Assembly (NCBI GenBank): GCA_022767745.1 | Contig: JALENN010000005.1 | Coordinates: forward strand, 1 to 64,000 | DNA length: 64,000 nucleotides | Direction: 5' to 3' | From: Alistipes sp. | GTDB taxonomy: Bacteria > Bacteroidota > Bacteroidia > Bacteroidales > Rikenellaceae | Shown: positions 47,967 to 57,341 of the stretch, one piece after another | How the letters are laid out: every line of letters begins with the position of its first letter | Numbering within the stretch: position 1 is the stretch's first letter | Notes under the pieces: model-generated | Seen by the model: the letters and a program-made list of their open reading frames with translations, nothing else | Database searches by the model: none | What the model was told of the DNA's origin: nothing | Translations under genes and position numbers: made by a program

Positions 47967-48899
47967 CTACTGTTTCTTCTCCGTAGGGCGGGCGTTGCGG
48001 GCGGCGTTGCGCTGCAGCCGTGCGAGGCCGCTGCGTTTGAGGGGTGTCGAGCCGAAGCGCCCGGCGAAGTCGTCGTCGCTCATGGCCGCCCACTCGGCGG
48101 GGCCGATGGCCGCGGGGTCGAACAGCGGGTCGAACGCCGCATTGCGGTGGAGGGGGGCATGGCGGTTGTGGGGGCAGCAGCTCTGACATTCGTCGCAGCC
48201 GAAGATCCAGCCGTGGAGGTCGACCTCGCTCTCGGGCGGGGCCTCGATGGTGTGGCACGAGATGCAGCGTGTGGCATCCACCGTCATAGGTGCCGTCAGC
48301 GCCCCCGTAGGGCAGGCTTCCATGCAGCGGCGGCAGTCGCCGCACCCGTTGCGGGTGTAGGGCGTGTCGTAGAGGTCGGCCTCGTCGCTTAGGACCAGCT
48401 CGCCCAGCAGTACGAACGAGCCCAGGCGCGGCGTTATGAGCAGCGACTGACGGCCTATCCATCCGAGCCCCGCCTCCACGGCATACTGCTTTTCGAGCAG
48501 CGGCGCCGAGTCGACGAAGGCGCGGCCCGCGAGCGCGGGGTGTTCGGCCTGCAGCGTGCGCAGCATCTGCTGCAGCATCTTGCGTATGGTCTTGTGGTAG
48601 TCGCGGTTGCAGGCGTAGGAGGCGATGCGCGTGCGGCATGCGGCGTCGTAGCCCTCGCTCAGGTGCGAGCGGTAGCTTACGGCGCAGACGACGACCGTGC
48701 GCGCCCCCTCGACCAGACGCTGCGCGTCGAAGCGCACGTCGAGGTGGTTGCGCATGTACGTTAGCGAGGCGTCGTAGCCGCGTTCCAGCCAGCGGCGGAA
48801 GGCCTCTTCGTTGCGGCCGAAGCGGCGTACTCGGGCTATTCCGCAGAGATCGAAGCCCGTATCGAGGGCGAGGCTTTTTATGCGTTGTGACTCCAACAT
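47967..48899 (-). CDS. queG: Epoxyqueuosine reductase
   Basis: The 310-residue protein has the QueG core SYRSHLSEGYDAACRTRIAS-type region and FVDSAPLLEKQYAVEAGLGW. Two 4Fe-4S clusters are in GCGDCRRCMEACPTGAL and FGCDECQSCCPHN. It performs the last step of queuosine synthesis in tRNA and needs cobalamin. It is slightly shorter than the E. coli protein, lacking the C-terminal HEAT-like repeat. Confidence 0.94.
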   Translation of the reverse strand: MLESQRIKSLALDTGFDLCGIARVRRFGRNEEAFRRWLERGYDASLTYMRNHLDVRFDAQRLVEGARTVVVCAVSYRSHLSEGYDAACRTRIASYACNRDYHKTIRKMLQQMLRTLQAEHPALAGRAFVDSAPLLEKQYAVEAGLGWIGRQSLLITPRLGSFVLLGELVLSDEADLYDTPYTRNGCGDCRRCMEACPTGALTAPMTVDATRCISCHTIEAPPESEVDLHGWIFGCDECQSCCPHNRHAPLHRNAAFDPLFDPAAIGPAEWAAMSDDDFAGRFGSTPLKRSGLARLQRNAARNARPTEKKQ

Positions 48900-48913
48900 A
48901 GGCTATTTCGTCT

Positions 48914-48921
48914 CAAATATA
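48914..48921 (-). promoter_or_regulatory. Promoter -7 element of queG
   Basis: Minus strand TATATTTG (TAnnTTTG), 14 bases before the queG ATG. A plus-strand TACCTTAG at about 48944-48951 may serve the divergent acyl-CoA ligase gene. Confidence 0.55.
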
Positions 48922-48979
48922 CCCAATTCTCATAATTTTTTTATACCTTAGTTGCGAAATTCACAAAGACTTTTGCTTA

Positions 48980-50716
48980 ATGAGGGCTTCGAATACACTT
49001 TATGAACTTCTTGAAAACAGCATAAAAGAGTATAGCGACAACGTCGCCTATTCGATGTTCGGAGGCGAGGACGTTACGTATGCCGAGGTCGGAAAACGTG
49101 TGGCCGCCGTGCAGCAGATGCTGCTCGACGCGGGCCTCAGCGCCGGCGACAAGGTGGCCATCCTTAGCAGCAACATGCCCAACTGGGGTGTATGCTACTT
49201 TGCCGTGGTCACGGCCGGCATGATCGCCGTGCCCATCCTGCCCGACTTTACCGAGGCGGAACTCGACATGCTCATCAGCCACTCCGAGGCCAAGGCTCTC
49301 TTCGTGTCGGACAAGCTCTTCACCAAACTGTCGAAGCAGACGGTGGCGATGCTCGACATCGTTATCCGCACGAAGAATCTCGGCATCATATCGCAGCGTA
49401 CCGAAGGCAAGGCCAGGGGTGTGAGTCGTGTGCCGCGTCCCGACGACCTGGCCGTGATAATATACACCTCGGGCACCACGTCGCGCCCCAAGGGCGTGAT
49501 GCTCACGCACTACAACCTTGCATCGAACGTCAACATGATGTACGGGCTCTTCCCCATCGACAGCAACGACTCGATGCTTTCGGTGCTGCCTCTGTCGCAC
49601 ACCTACGAGTGTACGGTGGGCATGCTCTATCCCTTTGCCGTGGGTGGAAGGGTGACCTATCTCGAGAAGCCGCCTACGGCGTCGATACTGCTCCCGGCAC
49701 TGCGTGAGGTGCGGCCGACATGTTTCCTTATCGTGCCGCTTATCATCGAGAAGATTTTCCGCAGCCAGATATATGCCAAGTTCACCTCCAACGCCTTCTG
49801 GCGCAAGGTCTACGGCAACGACTTCCTGCGCCGCCAGCTGCACCGCATGGCGGGCCGGCGCCTGATGAAGGTCTTCGGCGGCAGGCTGCGTTTCCTGGGT
49901 ATCGGCGGCGCCAAGCTCAACACGCAGGTCGAGCAGTTCCTTGTCGAGGCCAACATACCCTATGCCATAGGCTACGGCCTTACCGAAACCGCCCCGATGG
50001 TGGCGGGAGCCGTGCCGGCCATGCCGCGCAAGGTGGGCTCGACGGGTCTGCCGATGAAGGGGCTGCAGGTGCGTCTGGACAATGTCAATCCGGAGACGCA
50101 GCAGGGCGAGATCGTCATCAATTCGCCCTCGATGATGGTGGGATACTACAAGAATGAGGCGGCTACGGCCGAGGCCTTTACGGCTGACGGGTGGTTCCGC
50201 ACGGGCGATCTGGGATATATCGACGAGGCGGGTGTGATCTACATCAAGGGCCGTCTGAAGAACATGATCGTGGGCCCGAGCGGCGAGAACATCTATCCCG
50301 AGGAGATCGAGTCGGTGCTCAACTCCAATGCCTACGTGTCGGAATCGATCGTCACGCAGCAGGACGGACATCTTGTGGCGCTGATACACTTCGACAAGGA
50401 GGCCATCGAGAAGCTCAAGGACGAGCTGATGGAGAAGTGGGAGATCACGCGCGACGACTGGCACCGCAAGGTGGGCGAGTGGAACGCCAAGAAGGAGGAG
50501 ATCAAGCAGGAGATCATGCGTTATGTCAACTCGAAGGTGAACAAGTTCTCGCGCATATCCGAGGTTGTCGAGGAGGATGCCGAGTTCGAGAAGACTCCCA
50601 CGCACAAGATCCGCCGCTTCAAGTACAGCGAGGCTGCACGCAATGCCAAAACTGCGGAAAAGGATGAGAAGGCCGCAGCGTCGGGTGGCGATGCCGCCGC
50701 TGAGAAAAAGGAGTAG
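48980..50716 (+). CDS. Long-chain acyl-CoA ligase family protein (AMP-binding)
   Basis: The 578-residue protein carries the ANL-family motifs IIYTSGTTSRPKGVMLTH (P-loop), GYGLTETAPMV, the Asp of WFRTGDLGYIDEAG and the hinge KGRLKNMIVGPSGENIYPEEIE. Its C-terminus has an unusual helical, charged insert (residues about 475-520) and a low-complexity Ala/Lys tail. It activates a fatty or other carboxylic acid as the adenylate and transfers it to CoA. Chain length cannot be told. Confidence 0.92.
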   Translation: MRASNTLYELLENSIKEYSDNVAYSMFGGEDVTYAEVGKRVAAVQQMLLDAGLSAGDKVAILSSNMPNWGVCYFAVVTAGMIAVPILPDFTEAELDMLISHSEAKALFVSDKLFTKLSKQTVAMLDIVIRTKNLGIISQRTEGKARGVSRVPRPDDLAVIIYTSGTTSRPKGVMLTHYNLASNVNMMYGLFPIDSNDSMLSVLPLSHTYECTVGMLYPFAVGGRVTYLEKPPTASILLPALREVRPTCFLIVPLIIEKIFRSQIYAKFTSNAFWRKVYGNDFLRRQLHRMAGRRLMKVFGGRLRFLGIGGAKLNTQVEQFLVEANIPYAIGYGLTETAPMVAGAVPAMPRKVGSTGLPMKGLQVRLDNVNPETQQGEIVINSPSMMVGYYKNEAATAEAFTADGWFRTGDLGYIDEAGVIYIKGRLKNMIVGPSGENIYPEEIESVLNSNAYVSESIVTQQDGHLVALIHFDKEAIEKLKDELMEKWEITRDDWHRKVGEWNAKKEEIKQEIMRYVNSKVNKFSRISEVVEEDAEFEKTPTHKIRRFKYSEAARNAKTAEKDEKAAASGGDAAAEKKE

Positions 50717-50735
50717 GGCGTGTCAGTAGATAACA

Positions 50736-50768
50736 GCAGAGGCCGCACCCGTCGGGTGCGGCCTCTGC
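50736..50768. terminator. Convergent terminator hairpin
   Basis: A perfect 15-bp stem GCAGAGGCCGCACCC / GGGTGCGGCCTCTGC with a 3-nt loop lies between two convergent genes. T-tracts are weak (CGTTGTA), so it may be bidirectional and protein-aided. Confidence 0.8.
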
Positions 50769-50791
50769 CGTTGTATGATCCTTGGGGAGGG

Positions 50792-51409
50792 TTATTTGGC
50801 CTTGAACGTGGCCCCGATCTTTATGCCGGGGTATTTGTCCACAACGGCCTTGATGACGAGCAGCGAGGGGTTCTCCTCCAGCTCGGGCGCCATCTTGAGC
50901 AGCGTCGCCATCGATGTGTCGGCGTCGAAGAGTATGGTGAGTATGCCGTCCTTCGCCGTTGCCGTGGCGGGGAATGTGGCCGTGGCCTCCTTGCGGGTGA
51001 GGGTTACGGTCACGGTGCCGTTCGAGGCATCGTAGGTGTAGGGCGCCGTGAAGGTCTGTTCGCCGTTCTGCATGGTGGCATTGCCGTCGCCGAGGAAGGT
51101 TATCGTGTCGCTGCCGGCCTTGAGCCCGAAGGCTGTCGATATGCCGTTCATCTGCGTGCGTAGCGTGGCTATGGCCACCGTCGCCATCGGGCTGCTGCCC
51201 GAATATATTATCTGCGGCGTGTCGTAGACCCATGTCGACGCTGTCAGTTGCTCGGCCGTGAGCACTTCCCCCGCGGCATGGTTCTCGGCCTTGGCCGCCT
51301 TGGTGTTGGCGAAGAGGTTGAGCAGTCCCTGCAGCGACTGGGCGCGCAGATTCCCGGCCGATGTGATGGCTGCGGCGGTGAACAGGAACGGCAGAATTAT
51401 CTTTTTCAT
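50792..51409 (-). CDS. Exported DUF4923-like hypothetical protein
   Basis: The 205-residue protein has a signal peptide (MKKIILPFLFTAAAITSAGN, cleavage near LRAQ). The rest is beta-rich with many Thr and Ala residues (FTAPYTYDASNGTVTVTLTR). It resembles the Bacteroidales DUF4923 proteins, though this assignment is from memory. Start chosen at the ATG that gives the signal peptide. It lies 44 bases after nadE and may be cotranscribed with it. Confidence 0.7.
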   Translation of the reverse strand: MKKIILPFLFTAAAITSAGNLRAQSLQGLLNLFANTKAAKAENHAAGEVLTAEQLTASTWVYDTPQIIYSGSSPMATVAIATLRTQMNGISTAFGLKAGSDTITFLGDGNATMQNGEQTFTAPYTYDASNGTVTVTLTRKEATATFPATATAKDGILTILFDADTSMATLLKMAPELEENPSLLVIKAVVDKYPGIKIGATFKAK

Positions 51410-51453
51410 CTCGTTGTCGGGTTTGTGGGCGGCGGGTTTGTCCGCCCGGGTTG

Positions 51454-53379
51454 TTATTGCAGTGCGTCGCACTCGCGCAGCCACTCCGCAGCCGAGGCGT
51501 CGGACGGCATGCGCCAGTCGCCGCGGGGCGAGAGCGATACGCTTCCCACCTTGGGGCCGTCGGGCAGCGCCGAGCGCTTGAACTGCTGGGCGAAGAAGCG
51601 GCGGAAGAATATCCTGAGCCACTTGATCACCGTAGCGCGGTCGTACCTCCCTTCAAACGCGTGCATGGCGAGGAATAGTATCTTGGCGGGGCCGAAACCC
51701 TGGCGTACGAAGTTGTAGAGGAAGAAGTCGTGCAGCTCGTAGGGGCCTACGATGTCCTCGGTCTTCTGTGCTATGTTGCCGCTCTCGTCGGCAGGCAGTA
51801 GCTCGGGGCTCACGGGCGTGGCGGCCACATCCTCGAGGGCGTGGCGCAGGGCCTCGTTCGGCTCTACGGCGGCGGCCCACTCTACCATGTGGCGCACAAG
51901 GGTCTTGGGTACCGATCCGTTGACGCCGTACATCGACATGTGGTCGCCGTTGTATGTGGCCCAGCCGAGGGCTAGCTCGCTCAGGTCGCCCGTGCCGACG
52001 ACCATGCCGCCGTACATGTTGGCCACATCCATCAGTATCTGGGTACGTTCGCGCGCCTGTGCGTTTTCATATGTCACCGATCGGTCCTCCTGCGGCAGCC
52101 CTATGTCGTTGAAGTGCTGGCGGCAGGCGTCGGCGATGGATATCTCGCGCAGCGTTGCGCCCGATTCCCTGACCAGCGTGACGGCATTGCGGTAGGTGCG
52201 GCCCGTGGTGCCGAAGCCCGGCATCGTGACGCCGATTATGCCCTTGCGGTCGAGTCCAAGTCGGTCGAAGGCGCGTACCGTTACCAGCAGCGCCAGGGCC
52301 GAGTCGAGGCCTCCCGATATGCCCACGACGGCGCAGCGGCAGTGCGTGTGGGCCAGGCGCTGGGCCAGGCCGAGGCTCTGAATGGCGAAGATCTCCTCAC
52401 AGCGGCTGTGGCGGTCGTCGCGGTCGCGCGGCACGAAGGGCATGGGGTTGACCTTGCGGTCGAAGGGGCATGCGGCGGGCTCGGGCAGCGCGGCGTCGGC
52501 CGTACGCAGCACCGTGGCGGACGTGCCGGTGTAGGTGTTGCGGCGCAGGCGTTCGCTGCGCAGGAACTCGGCATCGATGTCGGCCACGGCCATGCGCTCC
52601 TCGGTCGAGAAGCGGTCGCACTCGGCCATCATCGTGCCGTTCTCGGCCACCATGCCGTTGCCGGCGAAGACAAGGTCGGTGGACGACTCGCCGAAGCCCG
52701 ACGAGACATATACGTAGGCCGAGGTGGTGCGGGCCGACTGCTGGCGTATGAGCGACGTCAGGTAGTCGTGCTTGCCGATGACCTCGGGCGAGGCCGAGAG
52801 GTTGAATATCACCTCGGCGCCTGCCGTGGCGAGGTGCGACGACGGCGGCACGGGGACCCACAGGTCCTCGCATATCTCCATGCCGCACACCACGCCGTCG
52901 ACCGTGAATGCCGCGTCGGTGCCGAAGGGCACGTCGCAGCCGCCGAGGCGTATCTGACGGCCCTCGATGCCGCGTCCCGAGGCGAACCAGCGGGCCTCGT
53001 AGAACTCGGCATAGTTCGGGACGTAGCTCTTGGGTACGACGCCGAGGCAGCGGCCGCCGGCGACAGCCACGGCGCAGTTGTAGATGGCCGTGCCGTAGCG
53101 CAGGGGCGCCCCCACGATGGCGGCGACGGGAATCGTGCGCGAAGCCTCCGCGATGCGTTCAATGGCTGCCGCGGCGGCATCGAGCAGTTGCGACTGCAGG
53201 AAGAGGTCGCCGCAGGTGTAGGCCGTGACGCTCAGCTCGGGAAAGGCCACGACGCGCACGCCTCGCTCGGCGGCGCGGCGCATCATCTCCACTATGCGGC
53301 CGGCATTGAAGTCGCAGTCGGCGACCTTGACGGCGGGCACCGCCGCCGCTACCTTGATATATCCGTATCGGTTCATCAT
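51454..53379 (-). CDS. nadE: Glutamine-dependent NAD+ synthetase
   Basis: The 641-residue protein joins an N-terminal nitrilase-type glutaminase to a C-terminal NAD synthase. The glutaminase has Glu in AFPELSVTAYTCGD, Lys in GVVPKSYVPNYAEFYE and Cys in GVVCGMEICEDLW. The synthase has P-loop GISGGLDSALALLV and later GTGDLSELALGW. It converts deamido-NAD to NAD with glutamine as nitrogen donor. The second codon is also ATG and may be the true start. It lies 10 bases after the flavin reductase-like gene. Confidence 0.96.
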   Translation of the reverse strand: MMNRYGYIKVAAAVPAVKVADCDFNAGRIVEMMRRAAERGVRVVAFPELSVTAYTCGDLFLQSQLLDAAAAAIERIAEASRTIPVAAIVGAPLRYGTAIYNCAVAVAGGRCLGVVPKSYVPNYAEFYEARWFASGRGIEGRQIRLGGCDVPFGTDAAFTVDGVVCGMEICEDLWVPVPPSSHLATAGAEVIFNLSASPEVIGKHDYLTSLIRQQSARTTSAYVYVSSGFGESSTDLVFAGNGMVAENGTMMAECDRFSTEERMAVADIDAEFLRSERLRRNTYTGTSATVLRTADAALPEPAACPFDRKVNPMPFVPRDRDDRHSRCEEIFAIQSLGLAQRLAHTHCRCAVVGISGGLDSALALLVTVRAFDRLGLDRKGIIGVTMPGFGTTGRTYRNAVTLVRESGATLREISIADACRQHFNDIGLPQEDRSVTYENAQARERTQILMDVANMYGGMVVGTGDLSELALGWATYNGDHMSMYGVNGSVPKTLVRHMVEWAAAVEPNEALRHALEDVAATPVSPELLPADESGNIAQKTEDIVGPYELHDFFLYNFVRQGFGPAKILFLAMHAFEGRYDRATVIKWLRIFFRRFFAQQFKRSALPDGPKVGSVSLSPRGDWRMPSDASAAEWLRECDALQ

Positions 53380-53389
53380 CTTTTCGGTA

Positions 53390-53902
53390 TCACTCTTTGA
53401 CGTAGGCCTTCACTATGCGCAGCACGTATGCCTTGTGGAAGTCGCCCGCCGCATACCAGCGGTCGATGATCGTGCGGTCGACGAAGTTGTCGGCCTCGAT
53501 CATGTCGGCGTAGAGCTTGCGGCACTCCAGCACCAGCCGCGCCTGCGCTATGGCCGGCACGTCGCCGTCGGTGAACTCCACCGCGAGGCCGGCGTTGCGG
53601 ATCTTGTCCTCGTCGCGGCCCGAGTGCGAACCGCAGTAGGCGAGCGCCTGGCGGTACTGCTCGGGGAGGAACGAGAGAGTGAGCGTGTCGCCCTGCTCGA
53701 CTATCGTGTAGGTATGGCGCTGGGGCCGTATGACGGCCACGGCCACGGGGTAGCCCCACATGACGCCCACGCCGCCCCACGAGGCGGTCATGGTGTTGTG
53801 GTTGACGTGGTCGCCCGCCGTGATGAGCATCCAGTCGGTGCCGATGTCCTTTATGAAGTTGTCGCCGATCTGTGCGGGGTCTATTTCGTGAAATCCTTTC
53901 AT
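53390..53902 (-). CDS. Flavin reductase-like (FMN-binding split-barrel) protein
   Basis: The 170-residue protein has the FMN-binding split-barrel pattern: WMLITAGDHVNHNTMTASWG followed by VMWGYPVAVAVIRPQRHTY. Relatives reduce flavin or bind FMN for electron transfer. It sits between pepT and nadE on the same strand with 10 and 21 base gaps. Confidence 0.85.
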   Translation of the reverse strand: MKGFHEIDPAQIGDNFIKDIGTDWMLITAGDHVNHNTMTASWGGVGVMWGYPVAVAVIRPQRHTYTIVEQGDTLTLSFLPEQYRQALAYCGSHSGRDEDKIRNAGLAVEFTDGDVPAIAQARLVLECRKLYADMIEADNFVDRTIIDRWYAAGDFHKAYVLRIVKAYVKE

Positions 53903-53923
53903 CGTTGTCGTTTTTGGGGTTGT

Positions 53924-55141
53924 CTACTCGGCCCAGAGGCGTGCCAGATTGACTATGACATCGGTGGCGCGGCGCATCGTGTCGAGCGAGCAGTACTCGA
54001 ACTTGCCGTGGAAGTTCATGCCGCCGGTGAAGATGTTGGGGCACGGAAGGCCCATGAACGAGAGTCGCGCGCCGTCGGTGCCGCCGCGGATGGGGCGCAC
54101 GATGGGCGTGACGTCGGCCATGCGCATGGCCTCCAGGGCCTTGTCGATAACCTGCGGGTGCGGCTCGACCATCTTGCGCATGTTGAAGTACTGGTCCTTG
54201 AGCGTGAGGGTGAGCACCTCCTTGCCGTAGCGTTTCTGCAGCAGGTCGACACAGCTCCACATCCACTGCTTCTTCTGCTCGAAGCGCTCGCTGTCGTGGT
54301 CGCGGATGATGTAGCTTATGCGGGCGTTCTCGACCGTGCCGTTGAGTGCGACGCAGTGGAAGAATCCCTCGTAGCCCTCGGTGTGCTCGGGACGCTGCAC
54401 GGCGGGGATCAGGGCGTTGAGCTCGCATGCCACCTGTATGGCGTTTATCATCTTGTCCTTGGCGTAGCCCGGGTGTACGTTGCGGCCCTGTATGTCGATG
54501 GTGGCCGAGGCGGCGTTGAAGTTCTCGTACTCCAGCTCGCCCTCGTAGCCGCCGTCCATCGTGTAGGCGAAGTCGGCGCCGAAGGCCTTCACGTCGAAGT
54601 AGTCGACGCCGCGGCCGATCTCCTCGTCGGGCGTAAAGCCTATGCGTATCTTGCCGTGACGCACCTCGGGGTGTGTCATCAGGTACTCGGCTGCGGTCAT
54701 GATCTCGGCGCAGCCCGCCTTGTCGTCGGCGCCGAGCAGCGTGGTGCCGTCGGTGTGTATGAGCGTGTGGCCCTTGAACGAGGCCAGCTCGGGGAAGTCC
54801 GCCACGCGCATGGTCAGCGCGGCGTTGAGCTGTATGTCGCCGCCGTCATAGTCCTCGACGACGTGCGGGCGCACATCCTTGCCGCTCATGTCGGGCGAGG
54901 TGTCGACGTGCGATATGAAGCCTATGACGGGGGCGTTCTCAAGTCCGGGCGAGGCGGGAATCGTACCCATGGCGTAGCCGTATTTGTCTACCGTCACGTC
55001 GGTCATGCCTAGCGAGCGCATCTCGTCGGCGAGGTAGTTGAGCAGCACCAGCTGTTTGTCGGTCGAGGGGAATGTCTCGCTGTTCTCGTCCGACTGTGTG
55101 TCGAACGATACGTATTTCAGAAATCTATCTTTCAGTTCCAT
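53924..55141 (-). CDS. pepT: Peptidase T (tripeptidase)
   Basis: The 405-residue zinc peptidase has the M20 metal sites GFISHVDTSPDMSG, TLLGADDKAGCAEI and GFTPDEEIGRG, and the final FTGGMNFHGKFEY. It removes the N-terminal residue from tripeptides in the cytoplasm. It follows the OPT transporter gene after 65 bases, which fits the breakdown of imported peptides. Confidence 0.96.
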   Translation of the reverse strand: MELKDRFLKYVSFDTQSDENSETFPSTDKQLVLLNYLADEMRSLGMTDVTVDKYGYAMGTIPASPGLENAPVIGFISHVDTSPDMSGKDVRPHVVEDYDGGDIQLNAALTMRVADFPELASFKGHTLIHTDGTTLLGADDKAGCAEIMTAAEYLMTHPEVRHGKIRIGFTPDEEIGRGVDYFDVKAFGADFAYTMDGGYEGELEYENFNAASATIDIQGRNVHPGYAKDKMINAIQVACELNALIPAVQRPEHTEGYEGFFHCVALNGTVENARISYIIRDHDSERFEQKKQWMWSCVDLLQKRYGKEVLTLTLKDQYFNMRKMVEPHPQVIDKALEAMRMADVTPIVRPIRGGTDGARLSFMGLPCPNIFTGGMNFHGKFEYCSLDTMRRATDVIVNLARLWAE

Positions 55142-55206
55142 GGTTTTCAGCTTTTATGTTTATTCCAAATTGTCGTGGCTGCCGCCCGGGGCGGCGCGCT
55201 CACGGG

Positions 55207-57150
55207 TTATTTCTCTTTCCTTGCCCGCATCGTGTGCAGTACGAAGTATACCATCAGGGCGATATACATGGCCAGTCCGAGCCACTCGGCGCCCTTCGAC
55301 TCGGCCCACGAGGTCATGTACCAGTCGCAGTCGAAGTATTTGAGCACGGCGCTCACGACGCCCATCAGCGCACCGCCGGCGATGAAGCCCGAGGCGATGA
55401 GCGTACCGCGGTCGAAGCGCGCCTTGTTGAGCGCCTCGTCCTTCGAGCGGTTAGATACGAACCATGCGATAAGGCCTCCCACCACGAGCGGGGCGTTCAG
55501 GTACATCGGGATGAACATGCCGAGCGAGAAGGCGAGTGCCGGGATGCCGATAGCCGTAAGCACGAGAGCCAGCACGGCTCCCATGAAGTAGAGTATCCAC
55601 GGCGTAGAGCCTCCCGTCATCAGGGGCTGTATGACGGCCGCCATGGCGTTGGCCTGGGGTGCCACGAGGGCATCCTCGCCGACGAAACCGAACGAGTCGT
55701 TCAGCACGATCATCACGCCGGCCACGGTTGCGGCCGACACTGCGGTGCCGAGGAACTTCCATGCCTCCTGCTTGCGGGGCGTGGTGCCGATCCAGTATCC
55801 AATCTTGAGGTCGGTGATGAAACCGCCGGCCATCGACAGGGCTGTGCAGACGACGCCGCCGATGATCAGCGCGGCGGTCATGCCGGCCGTGCCGCTCAGG
55901 CCGATGCTGGCCAATACGAGCGAGCTGAGGATGAGCGTCATGAGCGTCATACCCGAGACGGGGTTCGTACCCACGATGGCGATGGCGTTGGCCGCCACGG
56001 TGGTGAAGAGGAATGCTATGACGAAGACGATGAGCAGCGCCACGATGCTCTGCATGCCGTCGCCCAGCAGGCCGAAGCGGAAGAATACGAGCGTGGCGAC
56101 AAGGGCTGCGATGAGCACCGAGAGGATGAGGCGCATCGGCAGGTCACGCTGCGTGCGCTCGGCCGCAGGTGCCGCCTCTCCCTTCTTCGAGGTGAGCTCG
56201 CCAACGGCCAGACCTACGGCCTGGCGTATGATGCCCGCCTGGCGCACGATGCCGATAAGGCCCGCCATGGCGATGCCGCCGATGCCGATCGGGCGTCCGT
56301 AAGTGGTGAAGATATCCTCGGGCGAGAGAGCTGCCGAAGCGGGGTCGACCGATCCGATCAGGGGCACGATCAGGAACCACACCAGGCACGAGCCTGCCGT
56401 GATGATCACCGCATACTTCAGGCCGATGATGTATCCCAGTCCGAGCACCGCGGCGCCCGTGTTGAGCGAGAATACCACCTTGAACTTGTCGGCACACATG
56501 GCGCCGAACTCGCAGATGCGGGTCGAGACCACCTCGGTCCATGCGCCGAAGGTGCTGACGACGAAGTCGTAGACGCCGCCGACGAGGCCCGCCACGGCCA
56601 GCAGCTTGGCCTGGTCGCCGCCCTTCTCGCCCGAGACGAGAACCTCGGTTGTGGCCGTGGCCTCGGGGAAGGGGTACTTGCCGTGCATCTCCTTGACGAA
56701 GTATTTGCGGAAGGGTATAAGCAGCACGATGCCCAGCACGCCGCCCAGCAGCGACGAGAGGAATATCTGGTAGAAGTGCGCCTCAAGTCCCAGTATGTAG
56801 AGCGCCGGCAGGGTGAAGATGGCACCCGCGACGATGACGCCCGAGCTGGCTCCTATCGACTGTATGATGACATTCTGCCCCAGCATGTTCTTCTTGCCGA
56901 GGGCCGTGCCGGCGCCTACGGCGATGATGGCGATGGGGATGGCGGCCTCGAAGACCTGTCCCACCTTGAGGCCGAGGAATGCCGCCGCGGCCGAGAATAT
57001 CACGGCCATGATTATGCCCATCGTGACCGAGTAGGGCGTAACCTCGGCCGGCGTGGCCGAGGCCGGCATCAGGGGCTGGTACTCTTCGCCCGGCTTGAGT
57101 TCGCGGTAGGCGTTTTCGGGCAGTGATACGTCGTGTCTGTTTTCTTCCAT
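55207..57150 (-). CDS. OPT-family oligopeptide transporter
   Basis: The 647-residue protein has about 14-16 membrane helices and the OPT signatures PYSVTMGIIMAVIFSAAAAF, KKNMLGQNVIIQSIGASSGV and KYPFPEATATTEVLVSGEKG. Bacterial OPT proteins import peptides or peptide-like chelates with protons. The adjacent pepT supports peptide uptake. Confidence 0.93.
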   Translation of the reverse strand: MEENRHDVSLPENAYRELKPGEEYQPLMPASATPAEVTPYSVTMGIIMAVIFSAAAAFLGLKVGQVFEAAIPIAIIAVGAGTALGKKNMLGQNVIIQSIGASSGVIVAGAIFTLPALYILGLEAHFYQIFLSSLLGGVLGIVLLIPFRKYFVKEMHGKYPFPEATATTEVLVSGEKGGDQAKLLAVAGLVGGVYDFVVSTFGAWTEVVSTRICEFGAMCADKFKVVFSLNTGAAVLGLGYIIGLKYAVIITAGSCLVWFLIVPLIGSVDPASAALSPEDIFTTYGRPIGIGGIAMAGLIGIVRQAGIIRQAVGLAVGELTSKKGEAAPAAERTQRDLPMRLILSVLIAALVATLVFFRFGLLGDGMQSIVALLIVFVIAFLFTTVAANAIAIVGTNPVSGMTLMTLILSSLVLASIGLSGTAGMTAALIIGGVVCTALSMAGGFITDLKIGYWIGTTPRKQEAWKFLGTAVSAATVAGVMIVLNDSFGFVGEDALVAPQANAMAAVIQPLMTGGSTPWILYFMGAVLALVLTAIGIPALAFSLGMFIPMYLNAPLVVGGLIAWFVSNRSKDEALNKARFDRGTLIASGFIAGGALMGVVSAVLKYFDCDWYMTSWAESKGAEWLGLAMYIALMVYFVLHTMRARKEK

Positions 57151-57233
57151 ATGAAGTATAGGTTTTTGGGTTTCGTGGCAGGCGGCCGCGTCGCATCGTC
57201 AGTATGTGGCTTATACGGTGGCCGCTCATCTTA

Positions 57234-57241
57234 CAAAGATA
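57234..57241 (-). promoter_or_regulatory. Promoter -7 element of the OPT-pepT-nadE run
   Basis: Minus strand TATCTTTG (TAnnTTTG), 83 bases upstream of the OPT start codon. Confidence 0.55.
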
Positions 57242-57276
57242 CGGTTTTTTCCTGAAACAAGGGGCGCGGCGGGCCC

Positions 57277-57307
57277 AAAAAAGCCCCGGTCCGTGAGGGA
57301 TCGGGGC
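57277..57307 (-). terminator. Intrinsic terminator after manC
   Basis: On the minus strand GCCCCGATCC pairs with GGACCGGGGC (one G-U pair, 5-nt loop), followed by TTTTTT. It lies 35 bases after the manC stop. Confidence 0.9.
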
Positions 57308-57341
57308 GTGGCATGGTCTCATGTGCCGCGGGGCGGCATCA

